A stretch of 64,000 nucleotides of DNA, from positions 62,001-126,000 of the forward strand of contig CANGIS010000003.1 in NCBI GenBank assembly GCA_947454055.1, in the 5' to 3' direction. The first letter of the stretch is position 1; every line of letters begins with the position of its first letter. The notes under the pieces were generated by a model that saw only the letters and a list, made by a program, of their open reading frames with translations, had not been told where the DNA came from and searched no databases. This stretch comes from Hyphomicrobiales bacterium. Its GTDB lineage: Bacteria; Pseudomonadota; Alphaproteobacteria; Rhizobiales; Beijerinckiaceae. Both the position numbers and the translations under genes were made by a program. Of the stretch, positions 45,097 to 53,318 are shown one piece after another.

Positions 45097-45911
45097 AGTC
45101 TCCATCTGGCATGAAATCTCCTGTCGCCGAAGCGCTTGCCAACCTTAAAAAATGGGGCGTCGATGGTCCTTTCGACTATGGCCTCGTGCTGGGGACGGGG
45201 CTTGGTCCTCTTGCCGATCTCGTCGAGCAACCGGTTATCGTTCCCTATGCGCAACTTCCCGGATTTCCCGGCGGGCAGGTTTCCGGTCATTCGGCGCAAG
45301 TCGTGGCCGGACGGATCGGTGCTGTGCGCGTGTTCGTCATGCAAGGCCGCGCGCATTATTATGAAGATGGCAACGCCGCTATCATGCGCGCGCCGATGGA
45401 AGCGATGGCAGCGCTGGGCATCCAGAAGCTCATTCTCACCAATGCCGCCGGCTCGCTGCGGGAGGATGTGCCACCCGGCTCCCTTGCTTTGATCGCAGAT
45501 CATATCAACCTGTCCGGTGTAAATCCCCTCATTGGCATGGCCGATGATCGTCGCTTTGTCCCGATGGTGGACGCCTATGACCCCGAATTGCGGGGTGCCT
45601 TGCAAGCGGCCGCCGCGCGAACCGGCATGATCCTTACCGAGGGCGTCTATCACTGGTTCCCCGGCCCAAGTTTCGAAACACCCGCCGAAATCCGTGCTTC
45701 AAAAATGCTCGGTGCCACGCTGGTCGGTATGTCTACGGTGCCCGAGGTGATCTTGGCTCGCTTGATGGGCTTGCGCGTTGCCGCTCTTTCAATGGTAACG
45801 AATTACGGCGCCGGCCTGTTTGGTGGCGCCCCCTCGCATAGCGAGACGAAAAGTGTAGCGGCCGAAGCGGGTGAGACGATGAAGGCGCTGTTGGCGGCGT
45901 TTTTTCGTTAA
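45093..45911 (+). CDS. Purine nucleoside phosphorylase
   Basis: A 272-residue trimeric-type PNP. Splits purine nucleosides with phosphate into base and ribose-1-phosphate. Motifs: LVLGTGLGPLAD (phosphate loop), PGFPGGQVSGHSAQ with the active-site His, GRAHYYEDG, LILTNAAGSLREDV with the catalytic Asn, and EGVYHWFPGPSFETPAEI, MVTNYGAG. A second Met at residue 7 is an alternative start. It is coupled to cdd. The stop overlaps the convergent gene's stop in TTAA. Confidence 0.92.
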   Translation: MKSPSGMKSPVAEALANLKKWGVDGPFDYGLVLGTGLGPLADLVEQPVIVPYAQLPGFPGGQVSGHSAQVVAGRIGAVRVFVMQGRAHYYEDGNAAIMRAPMEAMAALGIQKLILTNAAGSLREDVPPGSLALIADHINLSGVNPLIGMADDRRFVPMVDAYDPELRGALQAAAARTGMILTEGVYHWFPGPSFETPAEIRASKMLGATLVGMSTVPEVILARLMGLRVAALSMVTNYGAGLFGGAPSHSETKSVAAEAGETMKALLAAFFR

Positions 45912-46786
45912 GGGGCCAATTGGCCTTCGCCCGCCTCAACCAATGCATTCACGCCCTCCCGATAGGTCGGGAAGTGCAGCATAACCCCCAATTCGTCGCG
46001 GATCAGGCGGTTTGAAACCCTCTTATTATCGGCGTAAAAGCTCCGCGCCATCTCACTCATCACCGCCTGCTCGAAGGGCACTTCGGGCGGAGGCTCACGC
46101 CCAGTTCTTTCAGCGGCGAAGAGCAACACGTCCTGCGGCGGTGCGGGTTCATTATCGGAGACATTGTAGATGGCTCCATTCCGCGGCCGATCCATCGAGG
46201 CCAGCAGCGTTTGGGCAATATCGTCGACATGGATGCGGTTGAACACTTGGCCCTTTTTGATCACGCGTTGGGCCCGTTGGTCGAGATTGATAATCGGGTT
46301 TCGCCCCGGTCCATAAATGCCGGCCAGCCGGAAAATCTGCGTCGGCTTGCCGCTACGCGCACCAAGCGCGAGCCATGCTTTTTCCACCTCGACGCGACGC
46401 AGGGTGCGGGCATGGCTCGGGCGCGGCGGAACGCTCTCATCGACCCAGCCCCCGTCGGCATCACCATAAACGCCGATGGTGGAAAGATAGCCGATCCAAT
46501 GGATCGAAGGCGAATTTTCAATCTCGCGTGAAAACCGCCGTAATACCGGATCACCCGCCTCATCCGGCCCGGCGGAAATCAGCACCGCATCGGCCTCGTT
46601 CAGCGCCTTGGCAATTTTTGGATCGGCATGGTCGGCATTCAACACCACCACCTCGCAGCCGGGCCTTGTTTTCTGTGCTGCCTTTTCAGGAGTCCGAACC
46701 GTCGCCACAACGGATGAAAACCGCTCGCCAGCAAAGCGCAAAAAGGCTTCCGACGTAAATCCCAATCCAAAGATAACAAGTTTCAT
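45908..46786 (-). CDS. NAD(P)-binding epimerase/reductase-like protein (YeeZ type)
   Basis: A 292-residue extended-SDR-like protein. The N-terminal MKLVIFGLGFTSEAFLRFA has a degenerate GxGxxx cofactor loop; IGYLSTIGVYGDADGGWVDE (Ser/Thr-Tyr region), RVEVEKAWLAL with a Lys and FRLAGIYGPGRNPI complete the pattern. It has no canonical YxxxK, so catalysis may be altered. YeeZ relatives have no agreed reaction. The ATG overlaps the queG stop (ATGA), so it is the last gene of nth?-GST-queG-yeeZ-like chain. Function unknown. Confidence 0.8.
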   Translation of the reverse strand: MKLVIFGLGFTSEAFLRFAGERFSSVVATVRTPEKAAQKTRPGCEVVVLNADHADPKIAKALNEADAVLISAGPDEAGDPVLRRFSREIENSPSIHWIGYLSTIGVYGDADGGWVDESVPPRPSHARTLRRVEVEKAWLALGARSGKPTQIFRLAGIYGPGRNPIINLDQRAQRVIKKGQVFNRIHVDDIAQTLLASMDRPRNGAIYNVSDNEPAPPQDVLLFAAERTGREPPPEVPFEQAVMSEMARSFYADNKRVSNRLIRDELGVMLHFPTYREGVNALVEAGEGQLAP

Positions 46787-47991
46787 AGGTCTGCAACCTC
46801 AGCCTGCCATTCGGCCATCACCCCAGCATCCGCTTCCCGCATCCTATGGACATTGCGCAAGCGGGTAAATTGCCCGTCGGGCAGCAAACGCGACAGCGCC
46901 CAGACAGCGGCACCCCGCACAAGTGGAGAATCATCGTCCAGAAGGCGTTCGGCGTCATAAGCCAGCGAGGAATCCTTCGAATTGCCGATGGCGATCAGCA
47001 CATTGCGGATAAATCGATCCCGTCCCGTCCGCTTCACCGGTGTGCCGGCAAATCGGAGCCTGAAGGCGGCATCATCGAGCTGCACAAGGTCAGCCAATTT
47101 TGGCGCGGCAAATTCATCACGCGCCATCAGTTTGGCTTCTTGCGTGGCAACTGCAAATTTGTTCCATGGGCAAACGGCGAGGCAATCATCGCAGCCAAAA
47201 ATCCGGTTGCCCATCAGCGGACGAAGCGAACGGTCTATCGGCCCCTGATGTTCAATCGTCAGATAGGCGATGCATTTGCGAGAATCGAGCTGGTAGGGTG
47301 CGGGGAAGGCATTTGTCGGGCAGATCGAAAGGCAGCGCGTGCAGCTGCCGCAATGGTCTGCTTCCGGCTCGTCGGGCGGCAAGGCGATGGTCGTGAAGAT
47401 CGCTCCGAGAAACAACCAGCTGCCATGGTCGCGCGAAACCAGAACGGTGTGCTTGCCCTGCCAGCCTAGCCCGGCCGCCGCCGCCAATGGCTTTTCCATT
47501 ACCGGTGCTGTGTCGACAAACACTTTGACGGAGGGTACCATAAATGGTGAACTGGACTTATCGATTGGACCACTGGCGCTATTAAGCACAGCACTGGCGT
47601 TATTGATCTCGGCACTGGCGCTATTTAGCAAAGTTTGGGCGACATGCTTGAGTTTGCCTTTAATAACGTCATGGTAATCGCGGGATCGGGCATAGACCGA
47701 GATCGCCCCTAAATCGCCTTTTTCAAGAATATCCATAGGGTTAAAGTCGGGTGCGTAAGACATCCCAAGCATAAGGATGCTTTTTACTTCACCCCAAAGC
47801 TTTAAAGGCGATGCCCGCTCTTCGACCCTCGTCTCCATCCAATCCATCGTGCCGTGGTAGCCGGCATCAAGATAGGCCCTAAGGTGTTGAAGGGCATCAG
47901 GAATAGCGTCGGGCGTGGTGACCCTGACAGCAGAAAAACCCTCCGCTTGAGCGCGAGCGACCAGCGCCTGTTTGAGGGCTCCGGGCGTCAG
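46783..47991 (-). CDS. queG: Epoxyqueuosine reductase QueG, with a low-complexity insert
   Basis: Reduces epoxyqueuosine to queuosine in tRNA wobble position 34, using cobalamin and two 4Fe-4S clusters. An ATG exists at 47847, but homology continues upstream in frame (ALKQALVARAQAEGFSAVRV, LRAYLDAGYHGTMDWM) with no ATG or GTG; the best start is CTG at 47991, overlapping the GST stop as CTGA, giving 402 residues. Cluster motifs are CGSCTRCLSICPTNAF and CDDCLAVCPWNKF. After KLKHVAQT a stretch of NSAS-type 7-residue repeats (about 28 residues) sits where relatives go directly to the VKVFVDTAPVMEK strand. It should lie in a surface loop. Confidence 0.9.
   Translation of the reverse strand: MTPGALKQALVARAQAEGFSAVRVTTPDAIPDALQHLRAYLDAGYHGTMDWMETRVEERASPLKLWGEVKSILMLGMSYAPDFNPMDILEKGDLGAISVYARSRDYHDVIKGKLKHVAQTLLNSASAEINNASAVLNSASGPIDKSSSPFMVPSVKVFVDTAPVMEKPLAAAAGLGWQGKHTVLVSRDHGSWLFLGAIFTTIALPPDEPEADHCGSCTRCLSICPTNAFPAPYQLDSRKCIAYLTIEHQGPIDRSLRPLMGNRIFGCDDCLAVCPWNKFAVATQEAKLMARDEFAAPKLADLVQLDDAAFRLRFAGTPVKRTGRDRFIRNVLIAIGNSKDSSLAYDAERLLDDDSPLVRGAAVWALSRLLPDGQFTRLRNVHRMREADAGVMAEWQAEVADL
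47542..47625 (-). repeat. In-frame 21-base tandem repeats within queG
   Basis: On the coding strand, four units of 21 bases start AAT-AGC-GCC-AGT, AAT-AAC-GCC-AGT, AAT-AGC-GCC-AGT and GAT-AAG-TCC-AGT. They encode NSASAEI, NNASAVL, NSASGPI and DKSSSPF. Base and codon use differs from the rest of the gene, with many AAT and AGT codons. A similar motif set occurs in the alkB insert at 58200-58283. Confidence 0.85.
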
Positions 47992-48680
47992 AAATCGAGG
48001 TCCGAATAATGCGCCGAAGGATCCATTCCCGGCACCCGGTCAGCGAGCAAGGGACGGAACGATGGGCGCGATTTTATCTTTTGATACCAAGCCTTTGCAG
48101 GTTCGTTTGCGGACCACGGCACGTCGCCGAGATAGTCAGCTACCGACAATTGTGCCGCCGCTGCAAGGTCGGCATAGGTCAGTCGATTGCCGCCCAACCA
48201 ATTTTGATGGGCCATCAGATAGTCGATATAGACCAAATGGTACCGCACATTGTTGCGGGCGGCACGAATGGCCCCCATATCCGGCGCGCCGCCGCCCTGC
48301 TCGGCGCTCATAAAGCGCTTGTTGATTTTCTCGGTAACAAGGTAACCCGTTACCTCATCGAACATCTTGCCATTGAACCAATCGAGCAACCGCCGTACCT
48401 CGGCCCGTTCAAGCGGACTGTCTGGTAAAAACCGATGTTCACCCAGCGCTAAACCCCTTGTTTCATCAAGGTATTCTGCAATGACTCCGGCGCCGGGCAG
48501 GGGTCCGGTTTGTTCCTCGACAAACACCGGCGTCGTTGCCGCAGGGTTCAAAAGAAGGAATTCGCGCCGACGTTCCCAAACGCGTTCTTCGATCAGCGTA
48601 ACGGCGAAACCCAGTTCACCCAGAACCAATCGGATGAAACGGGAATGCGGACAGAAAGGAGAATGATACAGAGTGGCCAT
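47988..48680 (-). CDS. Glutathione S-transferase family protein
   Basis: ATG 48680 gives 230 residues beginning with the thioredoxin-like domain MATLYHSPFCPHSRFIRLVL (Cys-Pro-x-Ser region as in many beta/zeta-like GSTs). It has NPAATTPVFVEE with the cis-Pro that binds glutathione and GAGVIAEYLDET. The all-helical domain follows, with GNRLTYADLAAAAQLSV. The frame is open to 48776, but those codons cross a likely terminator. It conjugates glutathione or acts as a thiol-disulfide enzyme; the substrate is unknown. It overlaps queG by four bases. Confidence 0.87.
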   Translation of the reverse strand: MATLYHSPFCPHSRFIRLVLGELGFAVTLIEERVWERRREFLLLNPAATTPVFVEEQTGPLPGAGVIAEYLDETRGLALGEHRFLPDSPLERAEVRRLLDWFNGKMFDEVTGYLVTEKINKRFMSAEQGGGAPDMGAIRAARNNVRYHLVYIDYLMAHQNWLGGNRLTYADLAAAAQLSVADYLGDVPWSANEPAKAWYQKIKSRPSFRPLLADRVPGMDPSAHYSDLDF

Positions 48681-48741
48681 AAGGCACGCGGGTCCCAGAA
48701 CCAGAATTTTAAAAAAACCGCCATAATAACGGCTTACGCGG

Positions 48742-48774
48742 AAAACAAAGCGGGTGGTCGATTCGATCCCACCC
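48742..48774 (-). terminator. Probable intrinsic terminator after nth
   Basis: On the minus strand, GGGTGG-N11-CCACCC (48774 down to 48752) is followed by GCTTTGTTTT. The 6-bp GC-rich stem plus T-rich tail lies about 70 bases after the nth stop and before the GST start. The 11-base loop makes it only moderately stable. Confidence 0.5.
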
Positions 48775-48842
48775 ACGCTTGATGCTCGGTATAGAATCGG
48801 CTTGTTCCGGAAACAACCCGTATCAACAGGCTTGTTAGGGGC

Positions 48843-49550
48843 TTAACCGCCCGGCGCAGCTGTTTTAGGTTCAAATCGGCAAAGTTCTGCCACCGGACAC
48901 CGCCAGCATTCCGGCTTGCGTGCTTTGCACACGTAACGGCCATGCAGAATAAGCCAATGATGGGCATGCAGCCCAAATTCTTTGGGAATGACGGCTTCCA
49001 GCCCCTTTTCGACCGCCTCGGGCGTCTTTCCAAGCGCCAGCGGTATTCGGTTCGAAACTCGAAAAACATGGGTGTCCACTGCCATTGTGGGCCAACCAAA
49101 GGCCATATTCAGCACAACATTGGCGGTTTTTCGTCCAACTCCCGGCAACGCCTGTAAGGCTTCCCGATCCTCCGGCACTGCACTGCCATGGTGAGCAATG
49201 AGCGCCTCGGACAGCGCCATCACATTTTTGGCTTTATTGCGAAACAACCCGATGGTTTTGATGTGCTCGCGTACCTTATCCTCGCCTAAAGCCAGCATTT
49301 TTTCAGGTGTATCCGCAATTTTGAACAAAGCCCGCGTGGCCTTGTTCACGCCTGAATCGGTGGCTTGCGCGGATAAAACGACAGCAACGAGCAGGGTATA
49401 AGGGTTGACGTGTTCAAGTTCGCCCTTGGGCTCAGGGTCGATTGTGGCAAAGCGGCGGAACACTTCGGCAATATCCGCCTTCGAGAGCGGCTTAGGGGCA
49501 GCGGCTTTTCGCCTCAGGGGCTTGATGACGGGGAGCGGTTTTGTTGTCAT
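48843..49550 (-). CDS. nth: Endonuclease III
   Basis: ATG 49550 gives 235 residues. A base-excision-repair glycosylase/AP lyase that removes oxidised pyrimidines. Helix-hairpin-helix LPGVGRKTANVVLN holds the catalytic Lys141, and AVDTHVFRVSNR holds Asp159. The 4Fe-4S cluster is bound by Cys208, Cys215, Cys218 and Cys224, with the usual 6-2-5 spacing. The N-terminal 25 residues are a basic tail rich in Lys and Pro, longer than in E. coli Nth. It is divergent from the DUF2244 gene, with 60 bases between. Confidence 0.95.
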   Translation of the reverse strand: MTTKPLPVIKPLRRKAAAPKPLSKADIAEVFRRFATIDPEPKGELEHVNPYTLLVAVVLSAQATDSGVNKATRALFKIADTPEKMLALGEDKVREHIKTIGLFRNKAKNVMALSEALIAHHGSAVPEDREALQALPGVGRKTANVVLNMAFGWPTMAVDTHVFRVSNRIPLALGKTPEAVEKGLEAVIPKEFGLHAHHWLILHGRYVCKARKPECWRCPVAELCRFEPKTAAPGG

Positions 49551-49610
49551 GATGCCAAGGATATAAGGGCGTTTTATCGCAACCGGCAAGCAGCAACGGG
49601 CAACCGCAGG

Positions 49611-50099
49611 ATGGACGCGACCGATTTTCCTTTGTTCCAAACCGTACTCCGGCCTCACCGTTCGCTTAAGATCAGCGGTTTCCGGCTGGTCATGGCGCTT
49701 GTGGCGGGCGCCGGTGCGTTTGCGAGCATACCCTTTGTGATATTGGGCTTTTGGCCGGTGGCGGGCTTCTATGGGCTTGATGTGCTGCTGCTCTATTTTG
49801 CGTTTCGAGCGAATTTCCGCGCCGCCCGCGACCACGAGGAAGTGGTCATCAGCCCGTTTGAAGTGCTTCTGCGCAAAATTTCGCATGCCGGTGAAGCCCG
49901 CGAATGGCGCTTTAATCCGATTTGGACGCGGTTGGTGCTAGAAGAGCACGAAGAATTCGGCGTTACACGGTTGGCTTTGGTATCGCGAGGTCATCATGTC
50001 GCGATCGGCCATTTTCTTGGGCCCGACGATAAAGCCGAACTCGTTCGCCATCTGTCTCGCGCTTTAGGCGAAGCCAAACGCGGCCCCATTTATTCGTAA
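49611..50099 (+). CDS. DUF2244 membrane protein
   Basis: ATG 49611 (AGGATGG context) gives 162 residues. Two membrane helices near residues 28-68 (LVMALVAGAGAFASIPFVIL, VAGFYGLDVLLLYFAF) are followed by a cytoplasmic domain with HEEVVISPFEVLLRKI, EWRFNPIWTRLVLEEHEE and VAIGHFLGPDDKAELVRHL. This matches DUF2244, a family often found in alphaproteobacteria near nth and cytochrome oxidase genes. The role is unknown. It is next to the methyltransferase gene. Confidence 0.85.
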   Translation: MDATDFPLFQTVLRPHRSLKISGFRLVMALVAGAGAFASIPFVILGFWPVAGFYGLDVLLLYFAFRANFRAARDHEEVVISPFEVLLRKISHAGEAREWRFNPIWTRLVLEEHEEFGVTRLALVSRGHHVAIGHFLGPDDKAELVRHLSRALGEAKRGPIYS

Positions 50100-50182
50100 A
50101 ATCATATCCAGCATCGGTTTCGGGTGTCACAAGGCATAACTGTTCGCTAGATTTCGGACATCCTCTACCTGCAGAGCCGCCA

Positions 50183-51064
50183 ATGACCCATCCCACAGCC
50201 CCTACTTATACCCCTGAGGCCGTCGCCGATTACGACAAAGTTCGTCGAATTTTGGCCTATATCACTGAAAATTGGCGCGAACAGCCATCGATGGAAGCCA
50301 TTGCTACGCATGTTGGCTTGTCCGAGCCCCATTTGCATCATGTCTTTCGGCGTTGGGCTGGGCTTTCGCCAAAAGCCTTTTTACAGGCAATCACCCTTGA
50401 TCATGCCCGTGGCCTCTTGCGCGATTCGGCATCCATTCTCGATACGGCCTATGAAGTTGGTCTGTCGGGACCGGGTCGTTTGCATGATCTCTTTGTAACC
50501 CACGAGGCCATGTCTCCCGGGGATTGGAAGGCAGGCGGCGAAGGACTCATTTTGCGGTATGGCTACCATCCCTCGCCCTTCGGCGAAGCGCTTGCAGTTG
50601 CAACCGACCGCGGTTTGGCGGGTTTGGGTTTTGTAGACAACGGGGATTACGCCGCAGCACTTGCTGATATGGTGCGTCGTTGGCCGAAGGCCTTGTTCGT
50701 GCAGGATCAGGAAATAACAGGTCCGATGACGGCCAGAGCGTTCGATCCCGCGCTCTGGAAGCCCGAAACACCACTTCGAATCGTCTTTATCGGTACTGAC
50801 TTCGAAGTGCGTGTGTGGGAAACGTTGCTTCGTATTCCGCTCGGCAGGGCAACGACCTATTCCAGCATCGCCGAACAATTGGGCAAGCCAAACGCCGCGC
50901 GCGCTGTCGGATCTGCCGTTGGGCGCAATCCGGTGTCGTTTGTCGTTCCTTGCCACCGCGTCATCGGCAAGTCCGGTTCATTGACCGGCTATCATTGGGG
51001 TTTGACCCGAAAACAGGCTATTCTTGGCTGGGAAGCCGGACAGACGGGGAGCATTTCGGATTAA
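50183..51064 (+). CDS. AraC-type HTH fused to O6-alkylguanine-DNA alkyltransferase (Ada-like)
   Basis: A 293-residue bifunctional protein. Residues about 18-115 form an AraC HTH: ITENWREQPSMEAIATHVG, LHHVFRRWAGLSPKAFLQAI. Residues 130-285 form the alkyltransferase with VWETLLRIPLGRATTYSSIA, the DNA-recognition helix region ARAVGSAVGRNP and the acceptor Cys257 in VPCHRV. The N-terminal Ada domain that takes methyl groups from phosphotriesters (Cys-rich) is missing, so induction by methylation would need another sensor. It probably both repairs O6-methylguanine and regulates. Confidence 0.92.
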   Translation: MTHPTAPTYTPEAVADYDKVRRILAYITENWREQPSMEAIATHVGLSEPHLHHVFRRWAGLSPKAFLQAITLDHARGLLRDSASILDTAYEVGLSGPGRLHDLFVTHEAMSPGDWKAGGEGLILRYGYHPSPFGEALAVATDRGLAGLGFVDNGDYAAALADMVRRWPKALFVQDQEITGPMTARAFDPALWKPETPLRIVFIGTDFEVRVWETLLRIPLGRATTYSSIAEQLGKPNAARAVGSAVGRNPVSFVVPCHRVIGKSGSLTGYHWGLTRKQAILGWEAGQTGSISD

Positions 51065-51113
51065 TTCTACCCGGAAGAACTGTAGATTCTTGGGCTTCCT
51101 TGCTTAAACGCTT

Positions 51114-51142
51114 CTTGAAGCCCACGGGACACCCCCCTATAT
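51114..51142 (+). promoter_or_regulatory. RpoH (sigma-32) heat-shock promoter of dnaK
   Basis: CTTGAAG (51114-51120), a 13-base spacer and CCCCTATAT (51134-51142). This is very close to the sigma-32 consensus CTTGAAA and CCCCATNT with a proper spacing. It lies about 140 bases before the dnaK ATG, giving a long leader. Confidence 0.82.
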
Positions 51143-51187
51143 ACCCCTCGAAACCGGGCTCAACGGCCCGAAATCTTGGAGATCGTT

Positions 51188-51222
51188 AAAAGGCAAGAAG
51201 GTCGCGTACCTTGCTGCCTTTT
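51188..51222 (+). other. Hairpin in the dnaK leader
   Basis: AAAAGGCA-AG-AAGGT then a CGCGT loop then ACCTT-GC-TGCCTTTT. The 8-bp outer and 5-bp inner stems are separated by an AG/GC internal mismatch. It could be an attenuator, an RNA thermometer part or simply a stabilising element. A second small stem CGGGC/GCCCG lies just before, at 51154-51170. Confidence 0.65.
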
Positions 51223-51282
51223 ACCAGAGTCGGCACCGCCTTCGGGGTCCGGCGATCTCGCTATGACAGGGGAAGCAGTATT

Positions 51283-53214
51283 ATGGCAAAAGTTATTGGT
51301 ATCGATCTTGGCACCACCAATTCCTGCATCGCAGTGATGGATGGTTCGACGCCCAAGGTTATTGAAAATGCTGAAGGCGCGCGCACGACACCTTCGGTAG
51401 TGGCTTTCACGGATTCGGATGAGCGCCTCGTTGGTCAGCCTGCGAAACGTCAGGCCGTAACCAATCCTGAGGCAACATTTTTCGCCATCAAGCGTCTCGT
51501 GGGTCGCACCTATGCCGATCCGATGACGCAAAAAGATAAGGGCCTCGTGCCTTACGAAATCGTGAAGGGCGGCAGTGGCGACGCATGGGTAAAGGCGCGT
51601 GGCACGACCTATTCGCCGTCGCAGATTTCCGCTTTCATTCTTCAAAAAATGAAAGAAACCGCCGAAGCCTATCTCGGCACGGGCGTAACGCAGGCCGTTA
51701 TTACCGTTCCTGCCTATTTCAACGACGCTCAGCGTCAGGCCACTAAGGATGCCGGCAAGATTGCCGGCCTTGAAGTGCTCCGTATCATCAACGAGCCGAC
51801 CGCTGCAGCGCTCGCCTATGGCCTGGACAAGAAAAAGGCCGGCACGATCGCGGTCTATGATCTTGGTGGCGGCACCTTCGACGTTTCGATCCTCGAAATT
51901 GGCGATGGTGTTTTCGAAGTAAAATCAACCAATGGCGATACGTTCCTTGGTGGTGAAGATTTCGATATGCGTCTGGTCGAATATTTGGCGGACGAATTCA
52001 AAAAAGAGCAGGGAATTGACCTCAAAAAGGACAAGCTCGCTCTTCAGCGCCTGAAAGAAGCCGCTGAAAAGGCCAAGATTGAGCTTTCTTCGGCCGCTCA
52101 GACCGAAATCAACCTCCCCTATATCACCGCCGATGCGTCTGGTCCGAAGCATTTGACGCTGAAGCTCACCCGCTCGAAATTCGAAGCCTTGGTGGATGAT
52201 CTCGTTCAAAAGACCATCGAACCATGCAAAAAGGCGCTGAAGGATGCGGGCTTGAAGGCCGGCGATATCGACGAAGTGATTTTGGTCGGCGGAATGACGC
52301 GCATGCCAAAGGTACAGGAAGTCGTCAAAAACTTCTTTGGCAAAGAGCCTCATAAGGGCGTCAATCCTGACGAAGTCGTGGCCATCGGTGCAGCAGTACA
52401 GGCAGGTGTGCTTCAGGGCGATGTTAAGGATGTTCTCCTGCTCGACGTGACCCCGCTTTCGCTCGGCATTGAGACGCTTGGTGGCGTATTTACGCGCCTG
52501 ATTGACCGTAACACGACGATTCCAACCAAGAAGAGCCAGGTCTTCTCAACCGCTGAAGACAACCAGAACGCCGTTACCATTCGCGTCTTCCAGGGCGAGC
52601 GTGAAATGGCGGCCGATAACAAGGCGCTCGGCCAGTTCGATCTGGTTGGCCTTCCACCTGCACCGCGCGGCGTGCCGCAGGTCGAGGTGACCTTTGATAT
52701 CGACGCCAACGGCATCGTCAATGTGACGGCGAAGGACAAGGCCACCAACAAGGAACAGCAGATCCGTATTCAGGCTTCCGGCGGTTTGTCAGATGCTGAA
52801 ATCGAGAAGATGGTCAAGGACGCCGAGGCGCATGCGAGTGAGGACAAGGTTCGTCGCGAGCTCGTCGAAGCCAAAAACCAGGCGGAAAGCTTGATCCATT
52901 CGACCGAAAAATCGGTTTCCGAACATGGTGACAAGGTTTCTGATGGCGATAAGTCCGCGATCGAGAGCGCGATTGAAGCACTCCGAACCGCCCTTGCAGG
53001 GGAAGATCCCGAAACCATTAAGGCAAGGACGACGGACCTTATGCAGGCCTCTATGAAGCTTGGCGAGGCGATGTATGCCGCAGGCCAAGGCGATAGCGGA
53101 GCAGATCATGAGGATGGCCATGAAGGTCATCACGACGACTCTCATGGCAAGGATGACGTGATTGATGCTGACTTCCGTGAGGTTGGCGAAGACGACAAGA
53201 AGAAGCGGAGCTAA
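51283..53214 (+). CDS. dnaK: Chaperone DnaK (Hsp70)
   Basis: ATG 51283 has AGGGGAAG upstream; 643 residues. ATPase domain: [64 protein letters not shown], and [14 protein letters not shown]. The linker [16 protein letters not shown] precedes the substrate-binding domain. The C-terminal tail is His/Asp-rich ([17 protein letters not shown]) and ends near [18 protein letters not shown], keeping the alphaproteobacterial DVIDADF motif. Works with DnaJ (next gene) and GrpE (5.4 kb downstream, opposite strand). Driven by a sigma-32 type promoter. Confidence 0.98.
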   Translation: MAKVIGIDLGTTNSCIAVMDGSTPKVIENAEGARTTPSVVAFTDSDERLVGQPAKRQAVTNPEATFFAIKRLVGRTYADPMTQKDKGLVPYEIVKGGSGDAWVKARGTTYSPSQISAFILQKMKETAEAYLGTGVTQAVITVPAYFNDAQRQATKDAGKIAGLEVLRIINEPTAAALAYGLDKKKAGTIAVYDLGGGTFDVSILEIGDGVFEVKSTNGDTFLGGEDFDMRLVEYLADEFKKEQGIDLKKDKLALQRLKEAAEKAKIELSSAAQTEINLPYITADASGPKHLTLKLTRSKFEALVDDLVQKTIEPCKKALKDAGLKAGDIDEVILVGGMTRMPKVQEVVKNFFGKEPHKGVNPDEVVAIGAAVQAGVLQGDVKDVLLLDVTPLSLGIETLGGVFTRLIDRNTTIPTKKSQVFSTAEDNQNAVTIRVFQGEREMAADNKALGQFDLVGLPPAPRGVPQVEVTFDIDANGIVNVTAKDKATNKEQQIRIQASGGLSDAEIEKMVKDAEAHASEDKVRRELVEAKNQAESLIHSTEKSVSEHGDKVSDGDKSAIESAIEALRTALAGEDPETIKARTTDLMQASMKLGEAMYAAGQGDSGADHEDGHEGHHDDSHGKDDVIDADFREVGEDDKKKRS

Positions 53215-53234
53215 ACGCGCCCCATTTTCGATAA

Positions 53235-53265
53235 GAAACCCGGCACGGTCACCGTGTCGGGTTTC
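53235..53265 (+). terminator. Strong hairpin between dnaK and dnaJ
   Basis: GAAACCCGGCACGG / CCGTGTCGGGTTTC, a 14-bp stem with one G-T pair and a 3-base loop, 20 bases after the dnaK stop. The tail GTTGTG is not a full T-run. It probably acts as a partial terminator or processing site that lowers dnaJ relative to dnaK. Confidence 0.65.
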
Positions 53266-53318
53266 GTTGTGAAAAAACGCATTCTGCGTTTGATGTGCTG
53301 GTGGATAATGGATCAAGT

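Noticed and set aside
48742-48790. Possible tRNA end (TTCGATCC-like stretch)
   Set aside because: The flanking bases do not form a T-arm or acceptor stem on either strand; the symmetry is better explained as a terminator hairpin after nth.
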